Shown here piece after piece: positions 44,001 to 51,584 of a DNA stretch of 64,000 nucleotides; the first letter of the stretch is position 1; the number at the start of each line of letters is the position of its first letter. This stretch comes from Arion vulgaris (Eukaryota > Mollusca > Gastropoda > Stylommatophora > Arionidae). Position numbers and translations under genes: made by a program. Under the pieces are notes generated by a model. It was not told the origin of the DNA, did not search any database, and saw only the letters and a program-made list of their open reading frames with translations. Where the stretch lies: NCBI GenBank assembly GCA_020796225.1, contig CM036774.1:24663192-24727191 (forward strand). The letters are read 5' to 3'.

Positions 44001-47000
44001 TCCAGCATCCTCTGTCTTTCGCCTTGGCTTGCACACTGCCAGACTGTAACCTGTCCATTTCTTAAAGTTTCCCTCCCACTTATCTCTCGGTCTTCCTCTT
44101 GCTCTTCCCCCTCAACTTTCCCTCAAGTAAAGTTTTATCATGGTGTCATGTCTTTTTTCCAAAATACTTTACTTGTCTGAATTTTATTTCTCTTAATAAT
44201 TGCTTCTTCATGCCTAGTTTTCCTAAAACTTGTTTATTTGTCCGTTTTTCTGTCCATGAAACTCTGCCTATTCTTCTATATATCCACATCTCAAATGCAT
44301 CAATTCTGTTTTCTAACAGCTTGTTCATTCAAAAGACTTCAGTAAAACATCATTAAAACAAATTTAACTACAACATCATTTTAGCAATCTTGATTACGTC
44401 ATCATTCTATTTGATGTCCTAGGCCTTTTTAAGCCTAACTTTAAGTTTCAGTACTTGATGTCATAGGCCTTTTTGAGCCTAACTTTCAGCTTCAGTACTT
44501 GATGTCCTAGGCCTTTTTAAGCCTAACTTTCAGTTTCAGAGATCTTTTCGAACCTAGCTGTCAGTTCAAGGACTTGATGTTCCAGGCCTTCCTGAGCCTA
44601 ACTATCAGTTCCAAGGCATAAGGCTTTACCAAGTCTAACTTTCAGTTTCAGGACTTGATGTCCTAGGCCTTTTTGAGTCTAATTTTCAGTTCTAGGACTT
44701 TCTGAAACTAACTTTCAACATCAGGACATTTTGATAACATCAGGACATTTTGACAACATCAGGACATTTTGACAATATCAGGAAATTTTGACATCAAGAT
44801 ATTTTGACATCATGACATTTTGACAACATCAGGACATTTTGACAACATCAGGACTTTCTAGTAGCTACCTAACTTCGACAAGACATACTATCAAAGCATT
44901 CATTATTCCAACACACCTGACAACACCCGACACGAACAAGCTTACCTGTCCATATATTTAGAAATGTGGTCAATGGTCTTATCTCTTTCTTCTGGAGAAC
45001 CCAGCTGTGTCTTCTCCGCCATGTCTACAATCTTATCCATGTTGATCCCTGCTCCTCCATTAAACAGCCTCCAGAGAATGTTCGGGAACTTGAACATGAA
45101 AGCCTGAACAAACAAGCAAACAGACATAAGAACAAGGAAATAGATATAATCGATATTCATGATTTGTATATGTTATTAAAAGTAAAAGTAAAGGAACCCT
45201 TTCATACCTCGTGGTATATGGGTCAATACAGTGTTAGGCCTGTATTTTCATTGACCGTCGGCACACGAGGGCGATGGTCAGCATCACGCCGGCCGCCTTT
45301 ACTTTCCCAGAGCATGTCTGGTACCCAGTTGAGGCTGGGTCGACCTGAGAGTCGTCGCGGTAGGGAAAAATTCCACGCGCATTGCGGAGCTGAACCCAGA
45401 CCACCAGCCTTGCGAAGCGAGTTCACTAACAACTACGCTACAGCGGTTCTCGTATTGGTTATTGAACCGAGCTAAATTCTCAGTATATCATCAAGTGGCA
45501 TGTCCCTTGCGGAACGCCGCTTTCATCTCAGCATGCCTGAATAAATTCTCTGCCTCTAGAAAGCTATCCTGCCTCTTCTAGCGTCATGTTCAAGATTTCT
45601 TTTATGTCCTGCTGACACCTTCGTTTTGGTCAGTCCCTGCCTCTTTTTCCAGGAAACATGCCTTCCATTACCGTTCTCTCCAAACCACTGTGACTTTATC
45701 GTTATGCTCAAACCATCATCATCATCAAAAAGCTTGTCCTCAGCAGAATGTTGCCAACCTAACAGTCCTTCAGAATTTATCTCTCTCATATGTCAGATGT
45801 CGTTCCGCCTCTGCAGCCGTTATACTCAAACCATCATCATCATCAAAAAGCTTGTCCTCAGCAGAATGTTGCCAACCTAACAGTCCTTCAGAATTTATCT
45901 CTCTCATATGTCAGATGTCGTTCCGCCTCTGCAGCCGTTATGCTCAAACCATCAGTTACGTCCTGAATCCATCTGCTCCGTAGTCTTCCTCTTCTCCTCT
46001 TTACCGGGATGTTTCCTTCCATGAAGGTGTTCTTCAGCCCTTAGTATCTCTTTCTTCTTATTTTGTCGTCACACTGCTACCGAGTTGTTGCCCAGGTGTT
46101 CGTCATTCACCTGCTACCGGGTTGTTCCCAGTGTCGTCACACTGCTACCGGGTTGTTGCCAGGCCATGTCGTTCCAGTGCGTACTGCTACCGGGTTGTTG
46201 CCGAGTGTCGTGGTTTTCTGTTTTTGTCTTGCGTGTTCTGGTGGCTTGTGTGATTGTTATCTTTGCTCTTTCACAGGATTCTGCTATGCCATCTAACCAT
46301 CTGTTCCGTGATCTTCCTCTTGCCTTCTTTCCCGGTGTTCTGTTGTAGAAGACTGTATACTGTGGAGTTTGGATGCATTCTTATTAAGTGGCCAAACCAC
46401 TTCATTCTTTGTTTATCTAGTAATTCAAGCAGGTTTTGTGCCAACTTTCTTTCTTATGCTGATGTTGGTGATTCTGTCTTTTCTTGTGTTGTTGGTAACT
46501 TTTCGCAGGCAACGCATTTCACATGTAGTTATTTTTGTGACTGCGCTTTGCTCATTGTCCATGTTTGGCTCTGGTAACACAAAGTAGGTATAAAAATGCT
46601 GTTGATCATCTGTTGCTTAGCTGCCTGTGAAATTTTGGGTGCCTTAACAATAGTATCTCTTTATATGTCTAAAATACTTAAACAGTGACGTTTAATGTGG
46701 GCACGATATTTAATCTTCCACATTGATATGATGTTATTTATAAGCCAATGTCTTTGTTTGCAGGTCTTGTAGGATGTCTTTGTTTTTTCTCTCTTCTGTT
46801 CAGGATGTTCTAATAACTTTATGTAACACAATCATAGTACTATGAGAAATTCCCTAGGTGCACAGTCATATTATGCTCATGTGGAAAGGTGTACATGCTT
46901 ATGGTACCTGTAGCTCGCTGGTTAAATGGGCTTGCTTACTTACGTAATCAATCCTCTGTTACCTTGGATTATAAAGGTTTGTCAGATGGAACTCTTTTGG

Positions 47001-47043
47001 TTTCTTTCCTTTTGGATATATCCCAGTAACGTGTACTGGCAGT

Positions 47044-47079
<36 letters not shown>

Positions 47080-49364
47080 GCAGTAGCGTAGTTGTTAGTG
47101 AACTAGCTTCTTAGGTGCGAGATCTAGGTTCAATTCTACAGCGAGCGTGGAATATTTTTCAGACCGTAGGTCCTATATTTTTCAGACCGTAGCTGCTCTC
47201 AGACTCAGATCCCAACCCAGTCTCATTTGGGTACCCTGAAGAGAATAGGAAGTAAAAGCGGCCGGTGTGATGCTGACCACATCACCCATCGTGTGCCGAC
47301 GGTCAATGAAAATGAGCACCTGGAGGTCTGAATTCTTGGTTTCCATGCATGTTGTGCTAGTTGGTCTCTTCAGTTGTGACTGTTCTCCTTTCCTATAGTA
47401 TATAGGGTCTGAGTTTTAAGTTCTCTATAGTATATAGGTAACTAGTTTTAAGTCTCTATAGTATATAGGGCTGAGTTAAGTTTCTCATAGTATATAGGTC
47501 TAGTTTAATTTCTCTGAGCTATAGGTCTGGTCTTAAGTTCTCCATAGAATGGGTCTGATTTTAGTTCTCCTCAGGTATAAGGGTCTGAGTTTAAGTTCTC
47601 CTATAGTATATAGGTCTGAGTTTTAAGTTCTCTATACATTTTAGGGTCCTGAGTTTAAGTTCTTATATTGTATAGGGTCAGTTTTAAGTTTCCTATATAT
47701 ATGGGTCGAGTTTGTTCTCTAAGTATATAGGTCAGTTTTAAGTTCTCCTATAGTATATAGGGTCTGAGTTTTAAGTTCTCCTATAGTATATAGGGTCTGA
47801 GTTTTAAGTTCTCCTATAGTATATAGGGTCTGAGTTTCCTATAGTATATAGGGTCTGAGTTTTAAGATCATTATATAATAATAAATAATAATTCCTCTCG
47901 TACCGTTATACGTTACATAAGGCCTGCAAGTAATTTCTCTATACCGCTCAATCCTGGGCAACTCGCTCAATCTCCTCCATGGAACTGAGACCGATATTTC
48001 TTGCCTCTCTCAGGAAAGTTCGCTTCAGGGTCTCCTTAGGTCGTCCTCTCTTTCTTGAACCATTTGCACCCCACTTCAATGCCTGCTTTGATATTCGTTG
48101 ATCATTTCTCCTCAAGGTGTGCCCAACATATCTCCATCTTCTCTAAAATCATTATATATTGATTAATAAATTAAGAAAGAGCATGATAAAGAAGAACAAT
48201 CTATTTAAAGTGAAAAATATTGCTTTGACAAAATAAATTAACTGAAACAGTAAGAAATTGGAACTGATGGGGAAAAGAAGATCAGAATACTAAAAGCATA
48301 CATTAGATTCCCAAGGGCAACATATGGGTGTCAAGCAATGACTTAAGCAAGGCAGATGAAAAACATGTATGTGCTTTTGAATATAAGAATCAAAGAAGAT
48401 TCCTTCGTATATCTTGGACAGAGAAGATTCCTTCGTATATCTTGAACAGAGAAGATTCCTTCGTATATCTTGGACAGAGAAGATTCCTTCGTATATCTTG
48501 GACAGAGAAGATCATCTAGATCTATACAGAGAGAACCTCAACTTACAGAAAGGATATGCTCTATATCTGAAGAAAGATTCTAGTATTTTGAACATATAAA
48601 TAATAGGAAGTCTTGGAGAGAGATTCCATTATGGAAGAGAGATTCATCGAATCGGAAAAGAAGATTCCAATTGGAAGATAGATTCAATGTAACTATGGTT
48701 AGCATAAGAAAGGGGCCCTCGAAATCTTGGCATGAGAAGTGATTTGTCCCTCATAACACTTGCCATGTACAGCGTGACATTTATTAAACACAACGTGATA
48801 TTTACCAGGCACAACGTGACACTTATCACTCACAACGATTTCCATCACTTACCATTACAGCGGACATTTTAAAGCAGAATGAAAACTTACCACTACAATG
48901 AGGCACTATACGCTACAACGTGACACTACCATTACAACGGACACTTTTCCAGCGAGAATAACACCTACCACATAAACGGATATTTACCACATACAACGTG
49001 ACACTCACCATGTACAACGTGACACTTACCATGAACAAAAGTATCAAAGGCACCCATTGATAGTAGGTTAACTCTTCAGATTCCCGATTGGAATGTTCCA
49101 CAGGAATAGGCGTATCCATTGGAATGTAATACGTGTTCTTAATCCAGCAGTAACTCTTGGCGTAGTCCACGTAGGCACTAGTAAACTCAGCTGGACACCA
49201 ACAGTGTATGGGATCACCAACAAACTGACTAGTACTGACAATAATTGCGAACAGTGCCAACAGGAAGACGGTCCAAACATGGTTGAGTCTGTCCACCCAG
49301 TCATCATTACTCGCCCCTTGAAGTTTCTTCAGGAGGGTGCCCTCCGATTATCGTCCCTATAGAC
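31706..49364 (-). CDS. inx: innexin gap-junction channel protein (five visible coding exons, join of exons below)
   Basis: Innexins form gap-junction channels and hemichannels in the plasma membrane. Reading right to left, exons 49030-49341, 44946-45103, 42650-42866, 33852-34069 and 31706-32060 join with matching phases (0, 2, 0, 2) into 420 codons including the stop, close to the usual 350-450 residues. In order the protein shows: DDWVDRLNHVWT; TM1 (TVFLLALFAIIVSTSQF); extracellular loop 1 with cysteines in PIHCWCPAEF and KSYCW; the family signature YYQWVPLILLF at TM2; a cytoplasmic loop; TM3 (FIKVLYAGNVIAQFFLLNAF) with YGFE; loop 2 with two cysteines (FPRVTLCDF, TVQCVLPINLFNEKIF); TM4 (IVIWFWLVLVSTFSCIN); and a cytoplasmic tail (RNRASYIKKYL, LRDDGVFVIRVIAKNSTDL). 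Only the first few residues are missing; no upstream coding exon was found. The introns are packed with repeats. The family assignment is firm; the subtype is not resolved. Confidence 0.95.
32080..32985. repeat. 24-bp minisatellite in innexin intron 4
   Basis: About 30 units of AGTACAGGTGAGGGAAGGTA plus GATA, changing to a 25-bp variant (AAAGAATATAGAACTGGTAC) at 32850-32985. On the gene strand it is pyrimidine-rich and has no AG from about 32066 to 32863. Confidence 0.95.
33185..33845 (-). pseudogene. 5'-truncated LINE ORF2 in innexin intron 4
   Basis: Minus strand reads VESYTYFGSNVDKEGGTDRD, VKIRIQKARGAFIALGNIWK, VKAVLLYGSETWRTTKTITH, LRRIEGIRWYDRVTNENLW, ending near HELVEG-like residues at 33200. 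It has the same orientation as the gene, and its 5' truncation point lies about 6 bases past the exon 4 donor. Confidence 0.9.
33852..34069 (-). CDS. inx: innexin exon 4
   Basis: Acceptor GTGCTGACCAG precedes GTACTAGAAATG (phase 0). The exon encodes VLEMLGSSDSEWKDSIRF, the second extracellular loop with C in VTLCDF and VQCVLP, and most of TM4. The donor is CAG/GTATGT at 33851-33846. 218 nt, ending in phase 2. Confidence 0.95.
34100..34507. repeat. 12-bp minisatellite (GATGATAAATTG) in innexin intron 3
   Basis: About 33 variable units (TTGGTGATAAAT / TTGATGATAAAT), ending where a SINE A begins. Confidence 0.9.
34508..34765 (+). repeat. SINE family A in innexin intron 3
   Basis: Contains GGCATGTCGTAAGAGGCGAT, GCTCATAACCAGCACAAAGT and a GAAGAAGGAA tail. 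It lies between the 12-bp and 36-bp arrays, antisense to the gene. Confidence 0.85.
34796..41975. repeat. 36-bp minisatellite, 7.2 kb, in innexin intron 3
   Basis: About 200 units of TTCATGTTCTTTATTTTGTA plus ACTTTGTATTTTGTGT. Clean units fill 34796-38510 and most of 40990-41975. The stretch 38510-40990 is full of small deletions. Unit variants (TTC/CTC/CTTA starts, ATGATC, AATTTTG) recur in ordered blocks. The long ORFs on both strands exist only because 36 is a multiple of 3. Confidence 0.97.
41976..42115 (-). pseudogene. LINE 3' end flush with the 36-bp array
   Basis: Minus strand reads GIR.AGLEACCGPMPALGEK, a LINE ORF2 end similar to 51885-51990 (LASLEGIGGGPKLLG). Its 3' end meets the first array unit. 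Confidence 0.55.
42145..42311. mobile_element. hAT-type MITE, copy 7, in innexin intron 3
   Basis: Intact ends CAGTGGCGGCTCGTGA and ACGAGCCGCCACTG. The 8-bp duplication AGCATACG is perfect. Confidence 0.95.
42312..42395 (-). repeat. tRNA-derived SINE head
   Basis: On minus, TGTCCCTGTGGTTAAGTGGC (A box) and GAAGGTCATGGGTTCC (B box region). The MITE on its left was inserted into it. Confidence 0.55.
42650..42866 (-). CDS. inx: innexin exon 3
   Basis: Acceptor TAATCTCCAG precedes ATGGCTTGAG. The first A completes AGA (Arg). Encodes WLETHREYHWNRVVKAKQAL, a Cys-rich loop (RCCCFFCNKR) and TM3 (KVLYAGNVIAQFFLLNAFL), ending DYNLYGFE. The donor is GAG/GTAAGC at 42649. 217 nt. Confidence 0.95.
42925..42945. 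repeat. short (TTATC)n tract
   Basis: Four CTTAT pentamers inside intron 2. Confidence 0.6.
43000..43285 (-). pseudogene. LINE ORF2 tail in innexin intron 2
   Basis: Minus strand reads SCIQYIEKQRIKWFGHLMRM and SRAYNNRHSERRARGRPRT. It keeps the YIEKQ..KWFGHL region in single copy, unlike the 67-bp array. A MITE is inserted at its upstream end. Confidence 0.8.
43286..43445. mobile_element. hAT-type MITE, copy 8, in innexin intron 2
   Basis: Intact inverted ends. The flanks TTGTTTCA and TTGTTTCC are an 8-bp duplication with one change. Confidence 0.9.
43634..43769 (-). repeat. ~140-bp dispersed repeat, copy 2 (innexin intron 2)
   Basis: Inverted match to 31387-31530, about 12.1 kb apart within the same transcription unit. 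Confidence 0.8.
43955..44340 (-). pseudogene. LINE ORF2 C-terminal fragment in innexin intron 2
   Basis: Reads IDAFEMWIYRRIGRVSWTEK, RTNKQVLGKLGMKK and VKYFGKKT, then a frame-broken GRPRR-type tail and a (GAT)n end. The VSWTEKRTN segment is single copy. Confidence 0.8.
44400..44870. repeat. composite minisatellite in innexin intron 2: 44-bp units, then ACATCAGGACATTTTG units
   Basis: Left part repeats CTAACTTTCAGTTTCAGGAC with GATGTCCTAGGCCTTTTTGA. Right part repeats ACATCAGGACATTTTGACA. Same order and unit types as 29790-30352. Confidence 0.85.
44946..45103 (-). CDS. inx: innexin exon 2
   Basis: Acceptor TTTGTTTGTTCAG precedes GCTTTCATG (phase 0). Encodes AFMFKFPNILWRLFNGGAGI, NMDKIVDMAEKTQLGSPEER and DKTIDHISKYMD, i.e. 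the end of TM2 and the start of the cytoplasmic loop. The donor is CAG/GTAAGC at 44945. 158 nt, phase 2. Confidence 0.95.
45184..45455 (-). repeat. SINE family G in innexin intron 1
   Basis: Close copy of 1251-1525. tRNA-like head at the right end. Confidence 0.85.
45560..46050 (-). pseudogene. LINE 3' end with a 118-bp tandem duplication
   Basis: The segment from (ATC)nAAAAAGCTTGTCCTCAGC to CTGCAGCCGTTAT is present twice (about 45712-45829 and 45830-45948). Minus strand reads AECCQ-like and LLGWQHSAEDKLFDDDD. Further ORF2 tail follows at 45560-45700 (RQGLTKTKVSAG). Confidence 0.75.
46072..46212. repeat. ~31-bp repeat (CTGCTACCGGGTTGTTGCC)
   Basis: Five diverged units in intron 1. Confidence 0.8.
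46255..46645 (-). pseudogene. LINE ORF2 fragment, unexpanded relative of the 67-bp array
   Basis: Minus strand reads INSIFIPTLCYQSQTWTMSK, MRCLRKVTNNTRKD, RITNISIRKKVGTKP and QRMKWFGHLIRMHPNSTVYS. It has the same order as 5775-6990 but only one copy of TNISIRKKVGTKP. Confidence 0.85.
46660..46805 (-). pseudogene. small LINE ORF2 fragment
   Basis: Minus strand reads WKIKYRAHIKRH, a worn version of KYFGHIKRH, with DLQTKTLA upstream. Confidence 0.45.
46806..47044. other. unassigned part of innexin intron 1
   Basis: No gene or repeat recognised. Confidence 0.35.
47045..47310 (+). repeat. (GA)n tract followed by SINE family G
   Basis: (GA)n at about 47047-47078. The SINE G head (GCAGTAGCGTAGTTGTTAGT, AGGTTCAATTCTACAG) and body (GGCCGGTGTGATGCTGACCA) read on the plus strand. 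Confidence 0.8.
47385..47870. repeat. 33-bp minisatellite (GGTCTGAGTTTTAAGTTCTC...)
   Basis: About 14 units. The right-hand units are perfect (33-bp period at 47760-47830). The middle (47440-47740) has many deletions. It ends against a LINE 3' end. Confidence 0.9.
47880..48150 (-). pseudogene. LINE ORF2 tail flush with the 33-bp array
   Basis: Minus strand reads KMEICWAHLEEK.. then GANGSRKRGRPKETL and SSMEEIERVAQD-like residues, with a (TTA)n 3' end that meets the array. Confidence 0.65.
48350..48700 (+). pseudogene. LINE ORF2 fragment containing a 30-bp array
   Basis: Enters as FEYKNQRRFLRISWTEK and, after the array, continues as DLYRENLNLQK and a worn KYFGHIK / GRERFIE-like tail. Confidence 0.65.
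48395..48515. repeat. 30-bp tandem array derived from LINE ORF2
   Basis: Four units of GAAGATTCCTTCGTATATCT plus TGGACAGAGA. Translates as RRFLRISWTE, the same motif as the 47-bp array but with a different period and different bases. Confidence 0.9.
48755..49030 (-). repeat. ~21-bp array of 5' splice-site copies at the innexin exon 1 donor
   Basis: On the gene strand the unit is CATGGTAAGTGTCACGTTGTA. The first GT is the true donor (49029-49028). Copies exactly 21 and 42 bases downstream keep GGTGAGTG and GGTAAATA. Intact GGTAAGT cores recur near 48855 and 48890. About 14 units, decaying away from the exon. Confidence 0.9.
49030..49341 (-). CDS. inx: innexin exon 1 (first visible coding exon)
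   Basis: Encodes GTLLKKLQGASNDDWVDRLN, TM1 and extracellular loop 1, ending YYQWVPLILLFM at ATG/GTAAGT. The strongest acceptor (TTTCTTCCTCAG) would start the exon at 49364, but that adds an in-frame TAA. A weaker AG at 49343-49342 starts it at 49341 in frame. One extra base in the CCC run at 49340-49342 would explain the conflict. The start Met must be further upstream. Confidence 0.85.
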
Positions 49365-49402
49365 CTGAGGAAGAAAGAGAGATAAGTGAGTATTGGTAGA
49401 AG

Positions 49403-49723
49403 TGGCGGCTCGTCATTAAGGGCCACTGGGGTCAGGTCACACCAAAAATAATGTATAAAGTGTATTTATTATTTTAGAATTTATTTGTTCAAATTTATTA
49501 CTTTTAACGTAATACTTATTAATTTGAAAGTTGAATATATAACGTTAAAATATCATATACAGTCTGAAATCCAGCGTCTTTCCTCTCTAATTAGTACACT
49601 TCACGTATTTACAGCAGCGCACTATGTTTTAGGGCCAGTAGAAATATGGTATATTTAGACCATGATTATTGTGAACATATTTGTCTGGCACCATCAACAA
49701 AAATGATCACGAGCCGCTACTGA
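49403..49723. mobile_element. hAT-type MITE, copy 9, longer variant
   Basis: Ends (C/A)AGTGGCGGCTCGT and GAGCCGCTACTG. ATTGGTAG is duplicated on both sides. The middle holds about 150 extra AT-rich bases. Confidence 0.85.
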
Positions 49724-49764
49724 TTGGTAGTGTATATGATCTGATTGATTTATTGATTATGACC

Positions 49765-49862
49765 ATTATTATTGTACTTCAGTGAATAACAGTGTGTGCC
49801 CCGATCTTTTTCTTACGCAGAAAGATCTCGGTGGTAGTGCGTGCACTCCGTAGTACATCCTT
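49765..49862 (-). repeat. SINE family F fragment
   Basis: 3' part only: GTACTTCAGTGAATAACAGT and TCTTACGCAGAAAGATCTCG match the family end. Confidence 0.7.
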
Positions 49863-49959
49863 CTGGAAAAGTAAAAAGAACTCTTTTTCATATGTTGATG
49901 TATAGAAGTAATCGATAATAGGAAACTGCAGTAAAACTATGTAAAGTAGCCAAACACGT

Positions 49960-50152
49960 AAGAACAAAGTACTTTAGTTTTACAAAATACAAAAACAGTG
50001 ACGATATACAGCAACGTTTCGACCAATAGGTCTTTATCAAGCAAACGATACAACAAGAGTGACGGATTAAAAAACAACACTACATATGGACGACTACATA
50101 CGGAGACATTCAAACGTTCCTAATGTAAAACTGAAGTACTTTGTTCTAACAT
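49960..50152. mobile_element. small element with 23-bp terminal inverted repeats
   Basis: Left AGAACAAAGTACTTTAGTTT and right AAACTGAAGTACTTTGTTCT are inverted copies with one difference. The interior has CAACGTTTCGACCAATAGGT. About 190 bp, no coding capacity, target duplication unclear. Confidence 0.7.
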
Positions 50153-50169
50153 CTTTTCGCTGTATAGGA

Positions 50170-50615
50170 GTAGTTCGGTGCTAAATCTGTATTTTCATTG
50201 ACCGTCGGCACGCGATGGGTGATGTGGTCAACATCACGTGGGTTGCCTTTACTTCCCAGTGCGTTTTCTGGTACCTAATTTATCCTGTATCGATTTTAGA
50301 GCCGTTACGGGCTGGAAAAAATATTCCACGCTGACTGTGAAATTGAACCCTGACCAAGTGTCTAAGAAGCCAGTTTACTTTTTTTTCCCGATCCAGAAGC
50401 ACTTGAGCTGAAAGCTCTTCGGCTCGGTGTCATGGACATCGTAACCCTTCGGCTCGGTGCCACGAACACCGTAAATCTGGGGAACCTGTAGCTTTTCTGT
50501 CAGTCCGCGGAGTTGAACCCGCACTTACAGAGGACTAGTCACCCGTAGTCCAACGCGCTACGAACACGCTGGGCACGCCAGTTTACTAACAACTACGCTA
50601 CTGTGGCTTTACGGG
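50170..50615 (-). repeat. SINE family G split by a SINE C
   Basis: Family-G body at 50170-50385. The tRNA-like head resumes after 50575 (GCCAGTTTACTAACAACTAC). Confidence 0.8.
50386..50575 (-). repeat. SINE family C nested in SINE G
   Basis: Complete family-C copy. GCCAGTTTACT occurs on both sides as the target-site duplication. Confidence 0.85.
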
Positions 50616-50669
50616 CGTCTAACCCTGATGTAGTTTGGAAAATAATTCAAATTTTTATTTCAAGAATTT

Positions 50670-50836
50670 TTATTTTAATCTTTACAATGAATTTTGTCTA
50701 GGTTGCAGCTTTGCAGCTTTCTCTTTTTTGTTTTTTTTGTAAACAGCCAAGGGTTTTTACGGGCTCAATTTGAGCACAGGACCTACGTGTTATCGTCCGT
50801 CTCCGATTGGACTAGGAACTCGATTTCACCTACATT
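50670..50836 (-). repeat. SINE family F, truncated
   Basis: Body TTTTGTCTAGGTTGCAGCTT to GGACTAGGAACTCGATTTCA. Joined directly to a SINE A at its head side. Confidence 0.75.
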
Positions 50837-50837
50837 C

Positions 50838-51078
50838 TTCTTCTTCTTCGAGCGCTCTATATCGACCACTTGTTAACCACTCTGTGCGATTTGTATGTGA
50901 TCTGAGCATGAGAGCGATTGTACGCTATGCTAGTTATGCGCTTACAAGTAGGCAACACATTTGATTTTTGCGATGATTTTTATTGGTTAGGATAGCTTCC
51001 CTTGGTCTTACATCAGTCGCCTCTTACAACGTGCACTGTAGGTCGAAATATTGCTATTCTTTGCTCCCCCGACAACAC
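50838..51078 (-). repeat. SINE family A
   Basis: Minus-strand copy with the CGCCTCTTACAACGTGCACT core and a (CTT)n left end. Confidence 0.8.
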
Positions 51079-51119
51079 AGAGGCGCAATCCTTATCTTGA
51101 AAGTAATATAACTGCACGA

Positions 51120-51245
51120 AAAACACAACAAATCAAACACAAACACACGAACACGCACACAAACTTATACAAACACACATCACATACATACACATACATA
51201 CATAAACATACATACATACACCCATACTCCCACAAAAGCGCCGTT
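51120..51245. repeat. CA/CATA-rich simple tract
   Basis: ACACAAACACACGAACAC and CATACATACA words. No gene. Confidence 0.7.
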
Positions 51246-51584
51246 GCTTTTTTCTCCAAGATGTCAAATCCCGTTTCCGTCATTTAATAAGTAATTTTCT
51301 TTCACAACACAATATGCAAACATATCTATAATTACTGTGATATGAGTCTTGCTCCCTGGAGATTATATAGTCCATTGACAACAACATTCCCGCTCTTGCA
51401 GTATAGTATGTACACGAATGACAGTGCAAATTGAAACTAACAACAACAAAACTTATCTTCATAATGATATTCTTTGTTGTCTACGTTCCCTGTGGAATAT
51501 AAGGCCCCCGCTGATTGCTTCCATCGAGCAATATATTTTTATGTTTGATAATAAAAAAAAGTTTTTGGAATGATGTCAAGGTCT
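51246..51584. other. unassigned stretch
   Basis: No recognised gene or repeat. Confidence 0.35.

Noticed and set aside
48913..49296. 127-residue reading of exon 1 extended through the donor
   Set aside because: The extension VSVTLYMVSVTLY is the splice-site array. The next exon (AFMFKFPNILW) continues the innexin domain from the first donor.
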